In this document: positions 8,862 to 19,716 of the stretch, in pieces
How positions within the stretch are numbered: position 1 is the stretch's first letter
How the letters are laid out: every line of letters begins with the position of its first letter
Source of the DNA: Triparma columacea
Lineage: Eukaryota > Sar > Bolidophyceae > Parmales > Triparmaceae
Direction of reading: 5' to 3'
Assembly: GCA_030267965.1 (NCBI GenBank)
Contig: BRYA01001158.1
Span: 725 to 34,345, forward strand
DNA length: 33,621 bases
The notes under the pieces: generated by a model
Seen by the model: only the letters and a program-made list of their open reading frames with translations
Databases searched by the model: none
What the model was told of the DNA's origin: nothing
Program-made: the position numbers and the translations under genes

Positions 8862-11800
8862 ATGTCGAGTAACCGAAAGCGGAGTGTTTCGCCGCGGAAG
8901 GATAATTCGACGGTTATGCCTTCTCGCCGAAGCACCTACTCTATGGGTTCATCTGCCATACCCTCGGGTCCAAATTCAATGGGCACTGGGCGGAAAATGA
9001 CTGTCTCTGCCATCCCTGAGAGAAGACTGTCTTCGATGTCGAGAATGACGCGTAAGAACTCGTATATGGACTCCACACGGTCGTCGTTCCGTCGCGCATC
9101 TACCACTCACAACAATGGGGAAGATGTTGGAGAATCCCCGCATCATCATAGAATACTGACGAGCGTGGATGAGTCGCATGCCGTTGGTGCATGGGTCACC
9201 TTCCACCTGCTCATTGACGCAAGACACAAGCTGCTCCGTGGAAGCCTCCGTCACTGGTTTAGACTAACCTTGTTTTGCGACCTTGCCAAGAGGTTGGGGA
9301 AGGTCCAGAACCTTGAGAAGGAAAGGACTGACGTCCTGGAAAATATGAACAAACTCGAAGCGGCTAAGAAGAGCCTCGTCGACAAGGAAGAAAGTCTCGT
9401 CAATGAAGCGAAGCAGCAGAGAAATAGGGCGGACACCACTGAGGAAACACTCAAGGATCTGCGCGCGAGACTTGACGAGTCCGAGGCCAGGGAGAGCAAG
9501 CTGCGAAATAACTACTTGGAACTCCTAGACGAGACGATAAGGTTGAACTCGCTGACGAGAGAGCTTGCTGAGGTAAGGCCGGTGAGCGAAGGAGAGATTA
9601 TGGAGTTCTTCTCTCATGTTGCGAGTGAGACAAACGCCCCAGAGCACCGCCGGCTTTCTTCGGGCAGTGCTGATGTGAAGAAGCGTACATTCACCGAGGA
9701 TGTCGATATCTTCACGGAGAGGAGGAGGAGGAGCCACCTCGCAAGTCCGGGCGTTCATCTCGTTCCGAGCAGCAGCTTTCTGGACTCGAGCCTTGGCCTG
9801 GTAGGAGGCTTAATGGTCCAGAGTAATAAGGCGGTCGCAGCAAGCAATATGTTGGAGACAGAGAGCGAAACTGAGGAAGAGGGGGGCGAGGAGGAGGAGA
9901 AGGAGAAGGAGAAGGAGAAGGAGAAGAAAGTGGAGGAGGAGGAGAACGAAGCTGAAAACGAAGAGAGAGCGAAGGAGAAAGAAAAGAAGGAGAAAACGGC
10001 CAAGCGCCTAACAAGTTCTCCCCAAAAGGCCAATCCCACACGCGTCAAGTCTGGCCCTGTGAGACCTTCTCATTCCTCCACCACCGGGGTCAAGACTTCA
10101 GTCAAAGTCAATGAAGCAGACGAAAAGCTGTGGGAAAAAATCAATGAGCCCCGCTCGGAAACTGGTAACACCGTAGCTGTTGCGGTGAGAGTCAGGCCTT
10201 TCAACCAAAGGGAGAAGGACATGGGGGCAGAGCTCTGTGTACAGATGAGCGACAAGAGTATAGCGCTGGTGGAGCCTACGAGCAAAGGTGAGGAGACTCT
10301 GCACGCAATCCAGTCACAATTCTGCTAAAAAGGTTATCTCTAACTTGGTCTATCTCCCGCCTTTCGCACGCCCGCCTTAGAATCGACGACCTTCACTTTC
10401 GACTACATTTTCGATACCTTCGACCCGTCCCGCCCAAACTACGCAGATCAAAAGACAGTGTTTGCAGACCTTGGAATCGACGTGCTGAGGCAAGCCTGGG
10501 AGGGATACAACGCCTGCTTGTTTGCATACGGACAGACGGGGGCCGGGAAGAGTTGGAGCATAACAGGCAGCCACGAGCAACCCGGGATCATCCCCCTTTT
10601 TTGCAATAAGCTATTCTACTTCATGCAGAACCACCCGATCGAGAACACCGAGCTGTCCGTTGAGTGCAGTTTCTTGGAAATCTACAATGAACGTGTCCAA
10701 GACCTCCTGAACCCCGACGGAACTAACTTGAAGGTCAGGGAGCACCCCATCACAGGAGTGTTTGTAGAAGGCCTGAGCTACTGCGCTGTCGATTGTTACG
10801 ATGACGTAGAGGTGCTAATGGATGAGGGCACAGCTGCCCGTACAATTGGGGCTACCAATATGAATGCATCCTCCAGTAGGTCTCACAGTATTTTTGAGAT
10901 TGTGATTACGCAGGAGTATATGGACCCTTTCACAAAGTCAACATCCGAAAAGCAATCCAGAGTCGTGTTGGTCGACTTGGCTGGGTCGGAACGTGCTGGG
11001 AGCACCGGGGCTACCGGGACGAGGTTGAAAGAGGGAGCTCAGATCAACAAGTCCCTGTCCGCACTCGGGCAGTGCATTCGTGGACTAGCTGACGCTGCCA
11101 ATAAGGGCGGTGCCATGGATCTCAAGAAAGTTCCATTCCGAAACTCTGTGCTGACCATGTTGTTGAAGAATAGTCTGGCTGGAAATGCAAAGACCACCAT
11201 GCTTTGCGCTATCAGCCCTGCGGGGGTGAATTACAGTGAGTCCATGTCTACCCTGAGGTATGCCCAGAGCGCTAAGAAGATCGCGACCAAGGCTGTTGTG
11301 AACGAGGATCCGACGGCCAAGCTCATCAAACAGCTCAGAGAAGAGGTCGAGAGGCTCAAGAACGAGGTTGCAACTGGAGGCGGAGGAAGTGGGGCGGCAG
11401 TGATGGAAGTTGAAGCTATGATGATGCAGAAGAGCATGAGCAAAGAGCAGAGGAAGGAGCAGACGAATCGCTTGAAGGCTAGGAGAAAGTGCATCCTCGC
11501 CATGACGGGGGGAGGATCGATGGGTGAGGAAGGCTACAAGAAGTTCCCTCACTTGTCAAACCTCAACCAGGATCCTTTGCTCTCGGGGACGCTCAAGCTC
11601 ATAATTGCGGATGGCACGACTATGAAGATTGGAAGGAGGGACGCCGACGTTGCACAGGATGTTCAGCTGGAGGGACTGGGGATGAAAAAGTCTCACTGTC
11701 TCATTAGCAATGAAGGTGGTGGTGTGCTGTTTGTGAGGGTCGGAGAACCTCAGGCCAGCGTCTATGTCAACGGTGTAAAGCTTGGGGAGGAAGGGGCGCA

Positions 11801-14183
11801 ACTTCGCCACGGTGACATTCTCGTCCTGGGGGTCTGTACTCATATTTATCAGCTCATCATTCCTGACGCTGTCGCGGATGAGGAGGAGGAGCGACCTTCG
11901 GAGATAACAAATAGGGACGATACCACTGTTTCGTACCAGACCGCAGTCCGCCAAGTTGTTCTCGGTCGGCCTGAAACCGAACACCAGAGGATGGTCAGAC
12001 TCGCTCACCTCGTCATTGCCACTTGGAGGAGGCCTGTGTTCCGGCGCATGTTCGAAGAGCGTCTCGTTGAGGCGTTAAGGTATTGCCAGGAGGCCAACGA
12101 GATTTCCAAGCTGATGCATGCGAAGATACAGTTCAATATAAATCTGTCTTGCGGTGTGAGATTGGACGACGCTGCGTCCCTCTCTCTTAGGGAGATCATC
12201 AAGTATGAACACTTAAACATCAACGTCCGCGCGCACAGGGTCCCCGAGGAAGCACTCCAGTTGTGGAACCTTGATGCATCTGCCGATGAAGATGCCAACG
12301 AGGAGACAAGGCTGTTCTCATCCAAGGACTGGTTGATGGAGTGCGGAAGGGTGGCCTTCGGGGAGTTCTTGGACGGCCTGCGAAACGTTTACGATGCCAT
12401 GAAGCCGCTTTGCGTCCTTTGGGGGGGAGACGGGGAGGGTGACGGAGAGAATAGGCTGTTGATTGGTCCTGGTGAAGAGGACCTCCCAGCTGTCGTACAC
12501 GAACTCTTCTCGAAGACGGATCAGGTAACGTTGGATGAGCTCTTCGCCCATTTGCAAGCCGTTCCCTCTCAGGCGATGGATGTCAATCGCGATTCGTTGA
12601 CGGAGACAGTTGGCTTGTGTTTGGATGATGACAGCGTGAAAGGGAACACAACACTGAGGGCAGATGAAGTCAAGGAAGTCGTCAATACAATGCTCAGTGA
12701 TGCATTCGAAGATAGTATGCAGGATCTCATGGACGAGTTCGGAAGGCACACGGGAGGGGGGGGCATCAGTTTGGAGGAACTTCAAATTTACAAGGACAAG
12801 CTCTTGGAGATTGTCGGGAGTGGTGGTGATGAGAGGAAAAACTTGCTTTTGAAAATGGGGAAGGGCTTTGAGGTCATAAAGGAGAAGATCGGAGGGGTGG
12901 TGGATGTCCTTGGTGAAGACGCGGAGGAGAAGGTGGGCAAGATCAAGGAGATTGAAGTCCAGGAGGAGGGAGGGATGTTGCAGCAGCAGTACCAGGTTAT
13001 TGAGAAGTTTGTCAAGGGTGGAAATAGCGATAATGCTAAACTCAGGGTAGAAGGGGGGGTAAGGTTTAGGAGTAGCGCATTGGAGGACAAAGGGGAAGAG
13101 GTAGGGGAAGAGGTGGAGGAAGAAGAGGTTTATCAAGATGAGGAGGTCGGAAAGAAGGAGGTCGAAACGGAACAGATTGGCGCGAAGGAGACGAATAACG
13201 AAAGAGAATTGGATGTCATCGAGACAGCTTTTGCCCAGGTGGAGGTAGAAACGACCCCCACGGAGAAGATTGAGGGAGAAGGAGAGATATCAGCCTTTGA
13301 TGACTCCGCCTGGGGTGTTGAATCTCAAGCTTATGAACTCCAAAAGCTGGAAAGCATTGAGGTTGAAGGGGTGGAAGGAGTGGGTGCTGATGAGGAGGGG
13401 GGGGCAGCATATGCACCTGCAGAGGAGGAGGAAGCTTTTGGACTCCAAAAGCTGGAAAGCATTGAGGTTGAAGGGGTGGAAGGAGTGGGTGCTGATGAGG
13501 AGGGGGCAGCATATGCACCTGCAGAGGAGGAGGAACACGCAAATGAGCCGCCCCAGGTAGACGACGGACTTCCTCATGACTGGTCCCTGGTTCACGACGA
13601 AGGCAGCAATCAGGAGTTCTGGTGGAGCGAAGCGAGACAGGAGAGCAGGTGGGCTGTCGAATCCGTCGATGTCCCTACCGATGACGGAGAATATGAGGAG
13701 CACGAGGAGCACGAGGAGCACGGGCAAGAACAAGAGATAGCTGTAGCAGACATTGTCTATGAGCAGGAAGGAGTTCAAGAGCTCGAACGTGGTTCAAGCT
13801 CACTGTCGAAGCCCGTTCTTGACTTTGATGACCTAAGCGACGATCACTTTGACCTTGACGGAGAACTCCCACAGACAGATGAGTTCCACGTCTATGATAG
13901 CGCTGACGAAGCCGCCAAGGCTCTAGAGGAAGAACCTTCCAAGGAGGAGTCCATTGATGATTGGAAACTCATTGTAGATGAAGACACGGGGAGGGACTAC
14001 TGGTGGAGCGAAAGCAGGGACGAGGCCAAGTGGGTCGATGAAGAAGAAGATGACGAAGAGGAACATGGTGATGGAGGTGAAAAAGGCGAAGTTGCAGACA
14101 AAGACGGGTTCGAACTCCATGAGGACGCAGAAGGACGTCAATACCTCTTCAACCCCGAGACTGGAGAATCGGAGTGGCTCTGA
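8862..14183 (+). CDS. Kinesin-3-like motor with FHA and WW-like tail, 1742 aa, two exons
   Basis: Exons 8862-10287 and 10381-14183, 93-nt intron (AAAG|GTGAGG, CCTTAG). A frame remains open upstream, but the ATG at 8862 fits the divergent promoter. Residues 1-435 are a Ser/Arg-rich start, a helical coiled-coil block and Glu/Lys runs. The motor spans about 436-780: VAVRVRPF, Walker A GQTGAGKS (526-533), switch I NASSSRSHS, switch II DLAGSER. Motor features such as GIIPLFCNKLF and LKVREHPITGVFVEGLS match the kinesin-3 (Unc104/KIF1) class, as does the FHA domain at about 878-970 (KIGRRDAD, SHCLI, HGDILVLG). A long helical and acidic region follows. Three WW-like elements lie near 1539, 1668 and 1717; the first two have a double Trp (FWWSE, YWWSE), the third ends the protein (GESEWL). 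It is expected to move cargo along microtubules towards plus ends. No PH domain was seen. Confidence 0.9.
13338..13535 (+). repeat. 105-bp tandem duplication in the kinesin tail
   Basis: Two nearly identical copies start at 13338 and 13443 (offset 105 bp, 35 codons), encoding LQKLESIEVEGVEGVGADEEG and a following AAYAPAEEEE. The first copy has one extra GGN codon in its G run. The near-identity at DNA level suggests a recent duplication. Confidence 0.9.
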
Positions 14184-14238
14184 TGAGCAACAAAAAGTAA
14201 AGTGAAGATGTGAACGAAAGAAAGCCTAGGAATAATTA

Positions 14239-14252
14239 GTTATTATAATAAC
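14239..14252. repeat. 14-bp perfect palindrome downstream of the kinesin stop
   Basis: GTTATTATAATAAC reads the same on both strands and lies 56 bp past the kinesin stop codon, in an AT-rich patch. It could be part of the 3' processing signal or a chance AT palindrome. The rest of the 244-bp spacer to the hydrolase gene shows nothing else clear. Confidence 0.6.
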
Positions 14253-14427
14253 GGGACGACGAGACGAGCCCTCAGCTTTTTCCATGCCTGCCTGCTTTTC
14301 CCAAATCCGGACCAAATCCTGGGGCTGGAACAAGTTAGGGCTAATAAACTGCTTTTGTTATAGGGTTTGTCGCGCGCTTTTAATCCACGCTCGTGCTGTA
14401 TAGACGGACCAAAAGAGATTTATCAAA

Positions 14428-15455
14428 ATGTTTGGGAGGACACGTTCAATTGCCACCAAGGCAAGAGGACGAGTCGGACTCCCTGAACCCACTGATCCCG
14501 AGCCCATTTGCGTGACATTGGATGACGGAAAGTCTTTCAGCTACACCATGGAAAACTTTGTTGGTGTTGGTGTCGGAGGCGATGATGATGTCCTTGTGAA
14601 ACAAAAGAAACCGAAGTTTTTATTCTTACATGGAGGGCCAGGATCGCATCGGGACTGGCGATTTCTCAGCGGAGCTCTAAAAGAGATACATGATGAGTTG
14701 CCATGGCTAGATATTCCATCGGTCATCAGGGTAGATCTTCCTGGCCATGGAAAGAGCAGTCGAGCGGAAAGTGCGGACGCACAAAACATGATCGAATTAA
14801 CGATGCGTGGGTTGAAATCAAATTCTGTCGAAGGCCCTTGGGTACTAGTAGGGCACAGTCTTGGCGGACACGCTGCACTAGAGGCATCAGTACTCCCTGA
14901 AGTTGTAGGGTGTGGCTTCTTGGCGCCTGTATCTCTTTCAGTTCACAAGGGTATTCGACCGCATACCGTCACGAAGTGGTTAGCAGCGCAGACCGAAAGA
15001 AACGAAGTAACAAAGCGAATGACAGAGCTCGTTTATAAGAAGGTTTTGGGCTTTCCGGCGAGGCATGAGAAGGAGGAATTTTGTTGGACGATGAATCGGG
15101 CGGCAAGTCTAGATTTCAGGCGGGCGAGAGACATAGTAAAGAAGTTCGAAAAGGTGAGGAATGAAGGAGCGATGGAGGGAAGGAAAGTACCCCTCACCCA
15201 AAGACTCGCCGCCCCCCTCCTCAGCCCTACTGGCTCGGTTATGCCAATGATGACCACCTTATAGAAAAGGAAATCTTCAGAGAGTTTGCAGATGAACTGC
15301 GGAAGGGAGGGGAGGGGAGGGGGGAGGTGATGGAATTCGAGGATGGCGGCCACAACGTGCAGAAAACGAGGGCTCGAGAAATTGCCAAGGGGCTCTTACG
15401 GTGGTATGCGTTCCACTTTTCACAGCTTGGGCGAGATGGGGGGGCAAAGTTATGA
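14428..15455 (+). CDS. Alpha/beta-hydrolase fold protein, 318 aa, two exons
   Basis: Exons 14428-15153 and 15225-15455 are joined in phase 0 over a 71-nt intron (GAAAAG|GTGAGG ... CTCCTCAG). Without splicing the frame stops at 15264 and loses the end of the fold, so the intron is well supported. The serine-hydrolase parts are complete: oxyanion-loop HGGPG at 68-72, DLPGHGKSSR at 103-112, nucleophile elbow GHSLGG with Ser 144, a candidate acid in ANDDH (Asp 251 or 252, exon 2), and catalytic His 285 in DGGHN. The N-terminus (FGRTRSIATKARGR) is basic with hydroxylated residues and could be a mitochondrial presequence. The substrate cannot be read from the sequence; esterase, lipase-like or epoxide-hydrolase-like activities are all open. 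Its 3' end lies 38 bp from that of the opposing membrane-protein gene. Confidence 0.87.
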
Positions 15456-15493
15456 AAATTGTCATGAGAATTAGATTAGTATACTTAGTGGGT

Positions 15494-16317
15494 TTAGATT
15501 TGATTTTTCGCAATTCGCCGCTTCCTTGACGACGCCCTGGTCCTGGACCTGTTGGGGAAGCCGGAGCTGGCCCTCAAACTGGCCACCTCCACCTTCTTCA
15601 CCTTGCTCCGGCTCCTCGTCGTAATTGACCTTGCTGTCAATGCAGAGCTCCCCCCCACCCCACCCCTTTTCAACCTATTCTCATAGACGATTTGCTCGTC
15701 ATTGTAGAACCAGTATATCAGGACGGGCCCAGTAATATGCCACCAGCCGTGAAGAAAAACCCAAAGGTGCCAATTTTCATCTTGCTGTGCAATCCTCGCC
15801 GCCAGATGAACACCAAGGGGGACGACAGAGGTTACGAGGTATGATGACATCCCTGACTTCGCACCAATCGCTAGGAGGAAAAGGCAGTTCAGCGTGGCAA
15901 AGTGCCTGTCAATTCCGTGCACAGGATGGGACAGCCCGATAAAAACGAAATCAGCAAGGCAAGATAGTACAGCCTGGGCAAACCAAACCGATTTCCCCAA
16001 CGGTGTCATCCGTCGACTGTTTGAAAAGACTGGGAGGATGTACAAAATGCTGTTAGAGATGGGGTAGGGGGGGGGGGGGGGTTGGCAGATTTTGGAGGAA
16101 GGGAGGGTAAGGCAAGGAGCGAGTTAGAGGAAAAGCACGAATTTTCCGGAGAGTTGCGCAGCGATGATATTTCTCACCCGCTAAGGCCCGAAAACCAGTG
16201 CTGACACTCTCGAGGTAGTGCAGCTCGAACGAATTTTTCTGCGATAAACATTCCCCTCATCTGATCCATAAACACGGAGCAAAATCTCTCCATAAGGGTC
16301 GCAATGAGGGACAGCAT
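15494..16317 (-). CDS. Small polytopic membrane protein with CREST-like Ser/His/Asp residues, 231 aa, two exons
   Basis: Exons 16317-16178 and 16049-15494, phase-2 junction, 128-nt intron (GCGG|GTGAGA; C15 tract then TAACAG). Exon 1 supplies the first 46 residues, with Gly 47 split across the junction. Hydrophobic segments lie at about 47-56, 68-87, 97-111, 116-131 and 143-162. The protein shows S87-H-P-V-H91 (SxxxH), Asp 94 close by, and H147-G-W-W-H151 (HxxxH). This set of a Ser, an Asp and three His recalls the CREST superfamily of membrane hydrolases (alkaline ceramidase, PAQR, Per1, TMEM8). The protein is shorter than typical seven-helix members and ends in a basic Ser/Arg tail. The family link is my inference from motif spacing; the membrane nature and the splice are well supported. 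Confidence 0.65.
16067..16081 (-). repeat. G15/C15 homopolymer forming the acceptor tract of an intron
   Basis: Fifteen consecutive G on the plus strand, C15 in the sense of the membrane-protein gene, located 15 nt before its 3' splice site. It seems to act as the polypyrimidine tract. Confidence 0.85.
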
Positions 16318-16340
16318 GGACGGTAACAACACGCGTTGGA

Positions 16341-16720
16341 GAGTGGTTTGAAAAAAATCTGATTTTTTTTTCGACTTTGTTTCAGTTTGTGTTTTAAAAG
16401 ATAATAAATTTTGAATGTGTACAATATTGATTATAATATTGACGAAAACTTATTAATTTCAATTTATATCTTTAGTAAAATATTTTTTGTGAGAAAATAT
16501 TCAAAATAAAATTTAAGATCTATGATTTCAAAAAATTATTATTTGATCAAATTTCATTACACTGTATGATCAAAACGTTGCAAAAAGCCTTTGATTAAAT
16601 GTTTTCGTTAAACGCTTAATAACGCATCAAATAATCTTGATGGATGATATATTTGATTCATATATTCTTGAACTATAAATTAATAAATTTCAATAACTAC
16701 AACTAGTTAATTTTTTCTTC
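16341..16720. other. AT-rich island in the 744-bp gap before the WD40 gene
   Basis: Base composition changes abruptly here. By hand count only 10 of 60 bases at 16441-16500 and 9 of 60 at 16501-16560 are G or C, against roughly half in the flanking genes. It holds CAATATT (16422-16428) and AATATTG (16435-16441) as a hairpin with a 6-nt loop, and the perfect palindrome ATTTGATCAAAT at 16541-16552. I see no long reading frame, tRNA or transposon end. It could be a piece of organelle or viral DNA, an old mobile-element remnant, a matrix attachment region or a replication origin. The rest of the gap (16318-16340, 16721-17061) is ordinary and must carry the WD40 promoter, with C-rich tracts just before its ATG. 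Confidence 0.6.
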
Positions 16721-17061
16721 TTTGGTGACTTTGACACATTTATGACAACTTAGGGCACTTTAGGACGTCAATTGAGTCGTTCGTAGAACCATCCATAACC
16801 ATAAAATTGATTCTGTCACCCAGTCATACGCTCAATCTCCCCATCTCCGCGAAATTCTCAAAAAGTTCAAAGTTCGCAAGGCAACTCGCAGGGCAGTTAG
16901 TGCTGAAAAGCCTTGACGATCACCTCCCGCGATCGCCCCCAAACAAGAGCATTGAGTGGTGAAAGCCTTGACGACAAATCTCCACTGGTTGTCCATCGAA
17001 GCGCATTTTCTGTAAAGACTTGATCACCCTCCCCTAAGACCCCTCCCCCCCCACCCCAACC

Positions 17062-18736
17062 ATGGGCAAGGGGTTCAAGAAGTCGGAGCCAACGTGGAAA
17101 ACCGCAGAGAAGAAAAAGAAAAGGGCCCAACAAGCTGCAGCGATCCATGCTGATGGTGCAAAAACGGAAAATGCGAGCAAAAATGCCAAGGTTGCGAAGG
17201 CGTCGGGGGACCAGCGTTACATGAATAAGCTTTTTATGTCCCTGTCGGCCGCTGATACTGAGTCCCCCCCGGAGTTGGATGAAGAAGAGATGAGTAAGCT
17301 GACGGACGTTGCCAAGGAACGGCACATGTTCCTGCACCAGAAGGCGGTAGACGCATACCACGAGGAACAGGCTCGCAAGAAGGCCCAGGCGTGGCGGATG
17401 CTTGTGAAGGAGGACAAGTATGGATCAATGTCTGTGGCCGATATAATTAAGGAGGACCCCATGGCAGTAAGCTCGTTCCGTGCAGCCAAGACTTTCTCGG
17501 GGATCAATGGGCTGGGTTCTTACAGTGTCATGTGGAACTCGAACTCGAGCATGGTGAGGTGGAAGTATGGGAGCGAAGGGGGGCACCGCACCGCACCGCA
17601 CCGCACCGCATTTCACCCTTTCACTGCTAACCTCCGATTCAATCATCGCAGATTGCCACAACTGGTCATGATAGGTCGCTAGCGCTTTGGAGGTGAGATG
17701 CAACGAGGAAAGGAACACGAACATTGGAGTATTTACACATGTCAACTTACGCCCCCCCCCCCCACCTCTCCGCAGGCCTGAGGCTGTCAACGGCATGCCT
17801 GCTCGTAAGTTGAAGGGCCACAAGGGTTGGACTATCCAGTCCTGTTTCTCCCCCGATGGGAAACTGATATGCTGCTGTAGTTCGGATGAAATGTACATAT
17901 GGGACCCCACAAATGGCACTCTCAAGGCAGAATGGCCTGCGCACGCCGCCATGATAAACGGTTGTCAATTCTCACCGTCGGGAAAGTACATCATCTCGTG
18001 TAGTAATGATTTAACCTCCAAAGTGTGGATAACGAAGCAGGCCCTGTCAAAGGGGAAGAAAGGAGGTGCAGCCCATCACCACGACGACGAGGACGACGGG
18101 GAGGAGCACCACGAACATGGCGTTCCTGTGGCCTTCCACCTGCCAATGGAGGGAGAGCGTGGCCACTCAGGAGCCGTCATCAAGGGAGCATTTGCCCATG
18201 ACGACAGCTTTGCGATCACGGTAGGGAAGGACAAGGCGATATACATGTGGAATCTGAAGCACAAGGGATCAAAGGAAAGAGAATTCAAGGGACACGACGA
18301 CCCCATACTGAACGTTGCCATAAACTATGACAGTTCGAGATTTGTAACTTGCGACAATTCGGGAAGGGTCTTTGTGTGGGATCCAAAAGTGGCGGCCCCA
18401 GTGCACATGTTCAGAGAGCACAGTGATATTGTGTACTGCGTGGTCTTTGGCAAGGAAGCAAAGGAGGGAAAAGGACGCATCATCACCGCTGGGCACGACT
18501 CTCGTATACTTGTCTGGAACTGCTACGAGGGTACCTTGATTGGCGAATTCGAGAGCAAACATAAATCTTGGATCACCGGGATGAGCATGGATAGCACCAA
18601 CATGAAGCTCGCAACCGTGGGAATGGACAGTCAGCTAATAATATGGCAATCGTTGCCACCTCCACCAAAAAACTTTGAGTGGGTGGACAAGGTCATCAGG
18701 GTCTTCAAGAGGATTAAGAAATTCACGGGTTTATGA
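17062..18736 (+). CDS. WD40-repeat protein with unidentified N-terminal extension, 497 aa, three exons
   Basis: Exons 17062-17553, 17652-17692 (only 41 nt) and 17776-18736. Donors are ATG|GTGAGG and GGAG|GTGAGA; acceptors are ATCGCAG and CTCCGCAG after a C12 tract. Splicing joins YSVMWNSNSSM to IATTGHDRSLALWR and PEAVNG, which rebuilds a WD blade. Later blades end in MYIWD, SKVWI, IYMWN, VFVWD, ILVWN and LIIWQ, with GH dipeptides before most of them, so about seven blades form one propeller at about 140-480. A His/Asp/Glu-rich insert sits between two blades. Residues 1-140 are Lys/Ala-rich then helical (ELDEEEMSKLTDVAKERH) and match nothing I know. WD40 propellers are docking platforms; the complex cannot be named from this sequence. 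Confidence 0.85.
17581..17609. repeat. CACCG-type pentanucleotide repeat inside a WD40-gene intron
   Basis: About five tandem copies of GCACC/CACCG lie in the middle of the 98-nt first intron. They shift no reading frame because they are spliced out. Confidence 0.75.
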
Positions 18737-18878
18737 GGCCACATAATAATGATTGCACAAAGTCTGTATTGTATGACAAAGTCAACGAAACATTTCAACA
18801 TTTATTTCCTCATTAAGCCCGACCATTTTCCAAAAGAAAAAGACCAAATTCTCCTTGGCCATCTCAAACCCCACCGAT

Positions 18879-19716
18879 ATGCCCCCTCCCCCCCGCCCCT
18901 CTAATATTCCACCTCACGCCCCCAAGACTTCTCAATTACTCACAACCACCTTAATCTCTGACCCTGCTACGAATCCCTCCGACCTTTGCGCCCTCCTTTC
19001 GACTCCATTCCAGCACACAATCGGTGTGTCAACCAACATAGCACGATCTCCAATTGCACTATCGATTTACACATCGATAATTGAATGGAGACGCCGCCAG
19101 GTTGATTTACTAAATTCCTTATCTGCCTCTGAGAGGGTTGAGGTTTGTGTGTCTTCGTACAGCAAGGTTGTACGCCGTATAGAGGGCAAAGTTTTAAGCG
19201 AAGGTGACAAGAATATCCTTGCTGAAGTCCTCTGGAAGCTCGCCAAAGATGTGACGGAGCAACATGATCGTGTGATCTTTGCCAGGGTTTGTCTGTGTGT
19301 TTGTTCAGGTGAGCACGCTCAACACCACCTCCTTGCAACTGACTTGTCGTTAGTCGCACTATTTCTTATTCACTTCGTTCACATGTGACGCAGAAATTAA
19401 CGTTGCCAGGATCATGACTCGGCTACTCTCTTCGCTAGCATCGGAAACGAGCCTTGCAGTGTGCAGCCCCGTTAGCTCCTTATTTTACCCCGGCTCATCA
19501 GCTTCCCTGCAAACTTTCCTTGCTGCTCCTTTCGCTGATATACCAGACTCTCACTTTCTCGAGGCACTGAAACGCACGTGTGAGGAATATCAGCCGCTCT
19601 ACAATGCGGTGAAAGGGAAACTTAAGGCTGCAGTGATTCCAGATGAGGAGGATCCCACCGTCGAAAATTGGTTTGACACCGACATGGAGGAGGTGAGAAA
19701 GATTCACGAGAAATGA
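18879..19716 (+). CDS. Unidentified protein, 250 aa, two exons
   Basis: Exons 18879-19308 and 19394-19716 are joined in phase 1 over an 85-nt intron (TTCAG|GTGAGC ... GACGCAG). The junction reads VCLCVCSE|INVARIMTRLL, a continuous amphipathic helix, which supports the model. The start is the first ATG in the frame, at 18879. The N-terminus is Pro-rich (PPPPRPSNIPPHAP); most of the rest is predicted helical with conserved-looking segments EWRRRQVDLLNSL and EVLWKLAKDVTEQHD, and the C-terminus is acidic (DEEDPTVENWFDTDMEEV). No signal peptide, membrane span or catalytic motif was found. I do not recognise the family. It lies 142 bp after the WD40 gene on the same strand and converges on BCKDH E2. 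Confidence 0.7.

Noticed and set aside
12318..13136. 272-residue minus-strand frame inside the kinesin gene
   Set aside because: It is antisense to a continuous, motif-supported coding exon and has a low-complexity Leu/Pro/His composition with no domain.
15225..15455. Apparent frameshift near the end of the hydrolase gene
   Set aside because: A 71-nt intron with GTGAGG and CTCAG ends restores the frame and brings in the catalytic Asp and His, so the gene is intact.
16897..17361. Minus-strand frame before and over WD40 exon 1
   Set aside because: It overlaps the well-supported first exon and shows no recognisable protein features.
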